From the NCBI GenBank assembly GCA_948474755.1, contig CAOLHI010001041.1, positions 248,001 to 312,000 of the forward strand: DNA of 64,000 nucleotides. Direction: 5' to 3'. How positions within the stretch are numbered: position 1 is the stretch's first letter; every line of letters begins with the position of its first letter. The position numbers were made by a program, and so were the translations under genes. Shown here one piece after another: positions 57,260 to 64,000 of this stretch. The notes under the pieces were generated by a model, which saw nothing but the letters and a program-made list of their open reading frames with translations, did no database searches and was not told the origin of the DNA. This stretch comes from Ctenosaura bakeri. Taxonomy: Eukaryota > Chordata > Lepidosauria > Squamata > Iguanidae.

Positions 57260-57583
57260 TAAGGTGGACTCATCTTAACTGTGGCCAGAATCTTGTTGTT
57301 AGAACAGACCTATTGAATCAATGAGATTTACCTTCATATTAACTCACCATTCAATAGGAGTCCACTCTGGTCTGGACTAACCAACAGGATTCAGGCCAAT
57401 ATATTCTTGAAACTAATGTTTTGCCTGATTTATTAATTTTAGCAGTCAAGGTTTATACCTGAAACCAGGTTGTTTGTTCTGGGGTGGTGTTCTTTCTTTA
57501 TCGCTCAAAGAAGAAAAATGTTAATGATCTTTCTCTTAAAAACTGAATGAATTCTATTTTTATCTGTGAAAATCTCATTCTCA

Positions 57584-58053
57584 TGTTACCCTGATTTCTG
57601 GGGGTCCCGTGAGGGACACCTAAGTGCGCTCCAAATTACAAAGTTGGGAATTAGTCAAAAGAGCACAAGCTAGCAATATGAGAGGCAGAGCAACGCAGCG
57701 AAATCTTTTACCCCACACCGTGGGGTGTGAATGGATCACTGCGTTTACCCGGAGTGCTTGACAGTTGAGTATTCGGCTCATCAAGCTGCCTGCTTGGGAC
57801 AGGGAGTTCTTTGTAAGTAGCATGCATACATAATGTGGTACTTGCCTTGAGGTCTCCTGAAGCGGCGGGTCAGCTATTTCTGGCCTGCCTGTATTTGTGT
57901 GGAATATTTCATCGATTAGCGGCCATGCCTGTCTGCGAGCTTGTCTGGGCCCCCCGCAAGCAGGTGGAGAACAGAGGGGTATAGTAGGCCAAATCATTGA
58001 TATCAAAATGATATCTAATATCCCACAAGTCCAGGCTAGAAACTGCGGTAACA
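57584..58053. mobile_element. 470 bp insertion with TGTTACC ends, solo LTR or DNA element
   Basis: The left end TGTTACCCTGATTTCT mirrors the right end read backwards, TGTTACCGCAGTTTCT (12 of 16 positions equal). The flanks carry CTCA on both sides (57580-57583 and 58054-58057). TG...CA termini with a 4-bp duplication fit a solo LTR of a gypsy/ERV-like element; inverted ends longer than usual also allow a DNA transposon. The interior is GC-richer than its surroundings, with no obvious domain. The 144-codon minus frame ends inside it and resembles no protein. Confidence 0.5.
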
Positions 58054-58057
58054 CTCA

Positions 58058-59291
58058 TGTCATCTTTTTTTTCTGATTCCTATACCTTTTGTTGTTGTTT
58101 CTCTTTGATTAGATAATATCTTTCCTGCTTTATGGGAGAATACTTGCAAATGCATAAGGTAATTATGTGAGCCTTTAAACCATTGTTTAAATATTTTGAC
58201 AATTTCACTGTAGGCATTCAGATCCCCAAATGTTCCATTACATGCCAGTTAATATAATTACACACATTCCTCTCCTGTTTCTCAGCAGCAAAACAATAGA
58301 AAATTACTGTTCAGAGACATGGAAGAAAAGGGGAAAAATCAATCCAATATAGTCTGACAATAAAATGAGAACTTACTGTTCATGGTGAAACATTTGATAG
58401 TTTTTTTATATCTAGAAAACTGAGCAAAGGTGAGCTGGGAAAGTTTTGAACCCAAGGAGGGACAACAGGCAGTTCTAGAAACACTCTTTCTTAAAAACAC
58501 TCTGTAGGATGACACGGACTAAAGAATATTTCTATTTGGGGATTGTTTTCAGTTTGGGGAAACACAGAAGAGATAGTTAAAATAGTGTTGGCATGGTTGT
58601 CTCTGTTGGTTATCCAAATCTGGATGTAAAGCAAATCTTTAAGAAGATAAGAATAGGTATTCTCAATAAGAAAAAAAAATCCAACAATAATGTTTGTTTC
58701 AATAAAGTGTTTCCATAATGAAAGACTGGCAAATTGAGCATGGAAGTAATACAGTGCATCTCCTTTCCCACATGTGTCAAACATATGCTGTTGAAGCTCA
58801 GTAACTCTCTGGAGCACTATTAGAAGCTGCACAATAAAGTCCTACTACTGGGAATAGTGACAACCACAATATCACTTTCATCCTGTAATAATGTGGTATC
58901 CCGTATTTCATTCCACATGTGTTTCTGGCTGTCCTAGAACATGTTCCGATGTTCAATATCCATCAGCACCAAAGAAAAAAGTGAGCACCTATGGGGCTAG
59001 ACCTACCTGCTTGACAACCATGTGCATGTTGGTCATGCTCTTCAGTTAGCATCTGTTCCTCTTATTCTGAAGGAATTTTCCTTCTTCTTATGTAAGGTTT
59101 CTAGCATGGGGATAAGAATCAGGTCAATCCAAACTACTAGGGAGGAAAACTTATGTATGTGGATGAGAGACTTCTTCACATTGAAATGGTCCCTGTTGGC
59201 TGTGTGTATGTTGTTGTGGAACTAGTCCACGCTTTCCTGCTTGCCCTTCATATAGTGAAAGTGAATGCTTCTGGAGGATTTAGAAGAACTT
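58058..59291. other. unique DNA, no gene recognised
   Basis: AT-rich sequence up to the L1 insertion site. No exon-like feature was seen. Confidence 0.45.
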
Positions 59292-59851
59292 CTGAAATTA
59301 ATTTCATTTTTTTTATTATATTTTAAAAACAAAAAAATAATGTAAAATCGTTCTTCTACAGTTATCTCAACATGCAGAGTATTTCACATCATAAAAAGGA
59401 AAAAAGAAGAAAACGCAAATATACATTTCATATACAAAAAACCACATATCTACATATCTCATCGGTGATGTACATCCTAAAAATTTGATAACATAGAATA
59501 AGCAAAGAAGATTTATATTATTTCCTTTAAGCATAGGAGTACAAAACCATAACTTCCTTGCCTCCTTTAAGAGTTCCTCAAACAGCTAATTCCAACTATC
59601 TGAAGCTCCCCAATTTTCTTATGTTGCGTTATGTATTTCTAATCCTTAAAATATACAATGAAAATATCATACATAAATAAATGAACATTATTTTAAGCTC
59701 AATTCCGTCTTTGTGTCCTTATTTGTGTACAATTGTATAAGGCATCTTATATTCACCACCAACCTATAACCAATACATAAAAAAAAACAATATGACATTA
59801 TACTCATAAAATAGAGATTCAACACAAAAAGAAAGTAGTGGCAAAGAGGTC

Positions 59852-60448
59852 TTACATAATATATCCTTTTGAAATCACATAGTTTGTAATTAAATTCCTG
59901 TCCTGTTCAATTAACTTTTCTTGTTTCCCCTTTAATCTAGCTGAAAGTAGATCGAGTTGTTTATAATCAAATAATTTTTGAAACCATAACTGTAAATCTG
60001 GAATGTCCGGCATTTTCCATAACCTTGCGAAAACAATTCTTGCTGCTGTAACTAAAAATAACAATGTCCTCTTGTTTTTAGCTCGGAATTTTGCATCAAA
60101 GATATTTGTCATATTCAGAAGGAAAAAGGCCGGGTCCATAGGAAATGATACTTTGTATATTTCTTCCATAGATTGATGTATTTTAGTCCAAAATTTCTTT
60201 GTACACGGACATGACCACCAAATATGGAAAAAACTACCAATATTTTCAGTACACTTCCAACATTTATTGTTTTCTGTCTGGTATATTCGATTGATTTTAT
60301 CCGGTGTCAGATAAGTCCTGTACATCATTTTTAAATAGTCTTCTTTAATTTCTTGTAAACTTGTAAACTGCATAGTATTTTTCCACGATGTATCCCATTC
60401 ATCTAACGAAATATTACGTTGGAGGTTTTGGGCCCCTTTAACCATCAC
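59852..60448 (-). pseudogene. L1 ORF2 C-terminal segment with Cys-rich motif
   Basis: A 198-codon open frame. Near residues 62-85 it has CWKCTENIGSFFHIWWSCPC, followed by KKFW, which is the CCHC-type C-terminal motif of L1 ORF2 (C-x2-C ... H-x4-C; in mammals CWRCGEEGTLLHCWWECP-like). It ends IEQDRNLITNYVISKGYIM, just before the 3' UTR. It is one base out of frame with the 60462-61007 segment. No catalytic residues remain, so the copy could not move by itself. Confidence 0.82.
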
Positions 60449-60461
60449 TTCCTTTACCTCT

Positions 60462-61007
60462 TCATCCTCCAGTTTTTTTTGAATTTAGGTAGGTATAAAA
60501 TAAAGAAGCTTTCTGTTTGGTTTTCAAAAAAAGTATTTTTTCGATCTCTTTATGTGTTTTTTGAGATGCAAACCCTTCCAGTTTATAATCCATTTTAAAT
60601 CTTTCTTTTATCTGAAGATATGGAAACCAATTCAGTGGGATGCCATCATTATGCAGCTCGTCAGACGTCTTCAATCTAACCTCATCCGGGGTTTTTATCA
60701 ACAGTAAATCTTTATATCTAAGCCATTCACCTTTAGGTTTTTCTGCCCACTGTCCAAAAAAGGCTTCTTGGGGCGATACCCACAACGGAATTTTAGAATA
60801 TAAAGTTTTCTTTACTATTTTCCAAACTCTAATTAAAACCTTCCTCACATAATGGTTGCTAAAGTCCGGATCAATCTTATCTTTATTATACCAAAGATAA
60901 GAATGAAAACCGAAGCGCATATTAGCACCTTCTAATGCTAATAGCCTATTATCTTTTAACACCTCAGCTTTTAACCAAGTCCGTCTGGTTAGTATAGCTT
61001 CCCCCAA
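60462..61007 (-). pseudogene. L1 ORF2 C-terminal segment, first part
   Basis: An open 181-codon frame. It includes SWLKAEV-like sequence (LTRRTWLKAEVLKDNRLLAL), EGANMRFGFHSYLWYNKDKI and IPLWVSPQEAFFGQ, consistent with the region after the RT domain of lizard L1 ORF2. It ends where a run of eight A's (plus-strand T's at about 60473-60480) shifts the frame into a stop; the reading frame resumes in the next segment. The start codon shown is internal to the original ORF. Confidence 0.75.
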
Positions 61008-61009
61008 AA

Positions 61010-61850
61010 AATAAAAATCCTTCTCTCACGTCAAAAAGGTCCAAGGAATAAAAACAACTATGCCAGCTTCAAATATTATTCCACAATATTATTTCACAAA
61101 AATCCAGTCAAAACAAAAGGGAAAGTGTTAACTTTGAAGACAAGCCCCTTATGTGTCCTCCATTTTCTTGTCTTCTTAACTTGAAAGGCTTAGAAAGCCT
61201 TAATGTCGCCTTGAAGTCTGTCACTTAAATCCTCCCAAAAATTTCTTCTTAAGTATCTCCATAAACTTATAAGCTTCTACGTTTGTATCCTCTCATAGCC
61301 CGCAGAGATCAAGTGTGACAAGTTAAGTCAAAAGTTAGATAGTTTGTTTCAAACGGGCTTAAAGAAGAAAAGAAAAGAAAATTTATGGCTGGTGTTTCTT
61401 TTACGTGCGGCTACTCACTGCCCAATTTCTGCTGTGAATTAAGCTCTTTCTTAGATGGAGCTAATAATCGAAACTCCACCAAGGGGCAAAATAGAAGCTT
61501 AAAATCGTCCGCTTCAATACAATTCCAAAATTAAAAAAGTCTAGGTGTTGCTTACAGGTAAAATCCCGGCAAAACAACGAGCGGCCATGGTGGCCCTGCG
61601 ATCCTCTGCTGTCCGGTTGTCTTCTTTCCACCCCACTGCTTCGACACGCAGACTGCAGGTACGGATCCCCTTCGGGCCCCCTCGGGACTCTTCCTCCCTG
61701 AAAAGTAACTCGCCATGGTCTGGAGAGGAGCTGACAAATCCCGGCACTTCTCCCTCCGTGTAAACCCCCTGGTTAAGCCACTTGCGGCGACATCTTAGAG
61801 ACAGCTGTCTCTCTAAGGTGTCAGTCGCTCCGCCATTAGACTGGAAGTCC
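61010..61850 (-). promoter_or_regulatory. L1 5' UTR / internal promoter region
   Basis: The first 280 bp (61570-61850) are CpG-rich. The minus-strand start is GGACTTCCAGTCTAATGGCGG, in which ATGGCGG about 15 bp from the 5' end resembles the YY1 core that positions L1 transcription. The rest (61010-61540) is AT-richer. A good splice-donor-like word, TTTACCTGTAAGC, lies on the minus strand near 61553-61565. Function is inferred from the position in an L1. Confidence 0.5.
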
Positions 61851-61866
61851 CTGAAATTAATTTCAT

Positions 61867-62276
61867 AATTGAAACAAATGTTTACATGAATGGATTATGA
61901 TTCTTTTTGTGCAATGTTTTATTGATGCACTATACAAAGGAAACTTGATACAAATAATTGTGCAATCATTTCAAATTCTTTTTTTTAAAATTATCACAAA
62001 TGACAACACATATTAGTAAATAATCTCTGTACCATTTGATTTTTTTCAGTGTTTTTTTGTAGTGTTTTAGAATCCATCCTCACTGGTTGTATTAAGGGAT
62101 GGGAATGATACAAAGGAACTGAAAGCTGAGTGCAGAATGCTTTGCATAAAGTTCGGAAGTGAGTGAGAGATACAGCAACAAGGAATACCTCAAGCATCTG
62201 TTCCACTTCTGGAACAAAGTCAGAGCTCCAACACATATTTTCTATGCAAAGAAATGCAGTCCTGTAAAACTTGGTG
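61867..62276. other. unique DNA, nothing recognised
   Basis: The region continues the host sequence across the L1 target. No gene was recognised. Confidence 0.45.
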
Positions 62277-62495
62277 TTATTGTGTGCGTTCAGGTTGTTT
62301 CTGAGTTATGGTGATCCTAAGGCAATCCCATCACAGGGTTTCTTGGCAAAGTTTGTTCAGATTGTTTGCCATTTCCTTCTTCTGTGGCTGAGACAGTGTG
62401 ACTTGCCTAAGGTCACCTGGAGTGTTTCTACGGCCAAGCAGGATTTTAAACCCTGGTCATGGAGTCCTAACCAACACTTAAACGACTGCCTATGC
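62277..62495 (-). mobile_element. tRNA-derived SINE
   Basis: It starts TTATTGTGTGCGTTCAGGTT, contains GAGTTATGGTGATCCTAAGG, CTTGGCAAAGTTTGTTCAG and GACTTGCCTAAGGTCACCTG, and ends with the tRNA-like head TTTTAAACCCTGGTCATGG. It is the most complete copy of this family in the window that is not interrupted. Confidence 0.85.
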
Positions 62496-62505
62496 AAGCA
62501 TTTTA

Positions 62506-63003
62506 GGCCCTTTCTGCACGAGGCTAGGGATCACTCCATGCCATTACTTACTGCTTCTTCTGGGCTTGAAACAATGCGGACTTTCTCTTAAGCCCTTCCG
62601 CAGGGATCATCTGTTTGTTCCAGAGTGATTCGGAACAGTGTGATGTCTTTAGACTCACACTGGCGAGGCTGACAAAATGGCGGCTTCCTGTTTTTGTGGG
62701 TCTGACCAACCACTGAAGCTGACCATGCTCACAGCCCACCCTCCACTGATTGCAGGCTTGCAATGGTGCAAATCTGCCCATCTGTACAACTGAGCAGGAA
62801 TGAATTGGTGCACTCTGGAAAATTTAAAAATGGCTTTTTTTCCGGTCTTCACATAGCATGCTGGAGGACCACTTGGGGGTGTATTGAATCAGACTTAGGT
62901 GTGAAACTAAGGTAAATAGTCCAAACCTAGTCCGATGCAAAGTGCAGACAACCTCCGTGACAGGATGCATTGACCCCTCTAATTTCCTCATGCGGAAAGG
63001 GCC
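62506..63003. mobile_element. Harbinger-like MITE, type C, with TTA duplications
   Basis: A 498 bp copy with left end GGCCCTTTCTGCACGAGGCT and right end CCTCATGCGGAAAGGGCC, flanked by TTA on both sides (62503-62505 and 63004-63006). The interior pairs GCTTCTTCTGGGCTTGAAAC, ACACTGGCGAGGCTG and the hairpin GCAGGCTTGCAATGGTGCAA with the copy at 37238. TTA is the canonical PIF/Harbinger target, which makes this the cleanest type C boundary. Confidence 0.88.
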
Positions 63004-63006
63004 TTA

Positions 63007-63528
63007 GACATGCAAATATGAGGATTTTCTAATGATGCTCATAACCTGTTTTTTAACCTGACAGTCTTACATGACTATTTAGCAAAGGGATTACTTGGTG
63101 AAAGAAATCTCAAATGATCAGTTGTAGGAATCTGCTGCAAAATTTGGATATGAATGAAACAGTAATTATGGAGCGGGGACCTGTACCTTATGTTCAGTAA
63201 GACATCTACTATGCTACGTTCAAAGAAGGATTTGCCCCAGTGTGATGTTACATGTCAGTTGTCAACTTTGTGACCTTGGAATGCAACATTAAAAGATGGA
63301 ATCAACCTTAGTAAAACCTACAGAGTATGAGATACAGAACATATGAGCAGTTAAATCTGCAAGAGAGTCTGTCTGTAACATTCAGAATCTGACTTTAGTT
63401 TGGGGAAAATACCACATGCACATTGAAATGTAAATAAGATAAGACAGACACCTGTGCAGTTGTAAGTAAGAAAGGAATACATGTCCTAACTTGTCTGGGG
63501 ATGAATCCTGCTAGTTGGACACTATAGC
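63007..63528. other. unique DNA, nothing recognised
   Basis: No gene or repeat was recognised. Confidence 0.4.
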
Positions 63529-63642
63529 CAGTGTGCTATAATGTCCTAGCATGGACTATGACTCTGGAGACCAAGGTCTGATTCCCCACTCAGCCATGGA
63601 AACCTGCTGGGTGATCTTGAGTGCATCACACATTCTCTCTCT
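63529..63642 (+). mobile_element. tRNA-derived SINE, 5' part
   Basis: GCCAGTGTGCTATAATGTCC, CATGGACTATGACTCTGGAG, the B-box region GGTCTGATTCCCC, then CTCAGCCATGGAAACCTGCT and GGGTGATCTTGAGTGCATCA. It is cut at the CTCTCTCTC stretch, where a LINE 3' end is joined. Confidence 0.82.
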
Positions 63643-64000
63643 CTTTTTTTTTTTTAAATTTTATTAAACTATAACACAAAAACAAACGAAAAATAAAACA
63701 CCATTTGTTATACATAATGGTGAATTAAAAAACAAACAAACAAACAAAACAAAACAAAAAAATTTTTTTCCTTCTTTTAAACAATGCAAACTTATATTAT
63801 TGTTTTTCCCTTCCCCTAAAATCATAAACTTGTTCAGCTTGTTCCGTTCATACAACTTATACATTTTTGTTAAGTATCTTCAATTCTTATTTTCATTATA
63901 TTCATTTTTATTACTATACTTTCACTCTTAATTCAATATTTTTCACTCCCATTTAATCTCTTACTATTATTAATTATAAACTTATTACTTAATATCTCTA
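63643..64000 (-). mobile_element. probable LINE (L1-type) 3' end, runs off the window
   Basis: It starts with a T run and AAATTTTATTAAACTATAAC, the reversed 3' tail, followed by AAAACAAACAAACAAACAAA-type simple sequence and AT-rich UTR-like DNA. It truncates the SINE at 63529-63642, which suggests insertion into it. No coding part is inside the window, so the family is uncertain. Confidence 0.4.

Larger units (their letters stand above)
59308..61850 (-). mobile_element. internally deleted L1 retrotransposon with 16-bp target duplication
   Basis: A 2543 bp insertion on the minus strand, bounded by the perfect repeat CTGAAATTAATTTCAT (59292-59307 and 61851-61866). From 5' to 3' on the minus strand it has a GC-rich 5' UTR-like region (about 61010-61850), the last third of ORF2 (61007 down to 59852), a 3' UTR and an A-rich tail (the TTTTTTTTATTATATTTT run on the plus strand at the left edge). 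ORF1, the endonuclease and the RT core are absent. A complete L1 is around 6 kb, so roughly half or more is missing from the middle while both ends are kept. The intact duplication and nearly open ORF2 remnant suggest a recent insertion. Confidence 0.88.

Noticed and set aside
57620..58054. 144-codon minus-strand frame
   Set aside because: It coincides with the TGTTACC-ended insertion and has no recognisable domain.

Overview
The window looks like intergenic or deep intronic DNA of a vertebrate, most likely a squamate reptile (a lizard; an iguanian is possible but not shown). The reasoning rests on the repeats. One 64 kb stretch holds CR1, L2-like, RTE/BovB-like, R4/Dong-like and L1 retrotransposon pieces, several copies of a tRNA-derived SINE whose 3' end reads GTTGTTGTGTGCCTTCAA in reverse orientation, a 5S-rRNA-derived SINE, and many short inverted-repeat DNA elements. 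That mix fits squamates and does not fit mammals or birds. Base composition is AT-rich and punctuated by GC- and CpG-rich mobile elements. I found no host protein-coding exon, tRNA gene, rRNA gene, CRISPR array or bacterial feature. The longest open frames that resemble proteins are decayed retrotransposon ORFs; the rest look like chance ORFs.

Layout. 1-9 kb: unique AT-rich DNA with short palindromic MITEs (798, 2497, 3504), a tRNA SINE split by a GC-rich MITE (3844-4564), more SINE pieces and a larger MITE (7193-7650). 9-16 kb: a Tc1/mariner-type MITE with TA target duplication (8961-9383), a CR1 3' end (11797-12067), another GC-rich MITE (12764-13182) and two stretches of clean unique sequence that are candidate conserved non-coding elements (about 10930-11190 and 14400-15340). 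16-27 kb: a solo-LTR-like insertion (16026-16841), MITEs including one MITE inside another (20819-21445), and a decayed LINE reverse transcriptase (18400-19370). 27-48 kb: mostly unique DNA with an RTE/BovB-like RT scrap (30392-30640), a CR1 fragment (39403-39855), MITEs, microsatellites, and a tRNA SINE followed directly by a 5S-derived SINE (44831-45390). 48-59 kb: a TTTTCTGCACAG-type inverted repeat element split by a young SINE, MITEs, an L2-like LINE fragment, microsatellites and a 470 bp insertion with TGTTACC ends (57584-58053). 59-64 kb: an internally deleted L1 with a perfect 16 bp target duplication (59308-61850), a SINE, a MITE with TTA duplications (62506-63003), and another SINE abutting a poly-T-bounded LINE 3' end that runs off the window.

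The main coherent result is a related set of non-autonomous DNA elements with GGCC-initial termini and 3-bp duplications (TAA, TTA, TAT, TTG, ACA). These hallmarks match the PIF/Harbinger superfamily. Nested copies in a SINE and in another MITE independently confirm the element boundaries. I see no convincing new molecular system. The items most worth a second look are the L1 deletion derivative, the nested MITEs, the 5S SINE, the SINE/LINE shared tail, the two unclassified LTR-like insertions and the conserved-element candidates.
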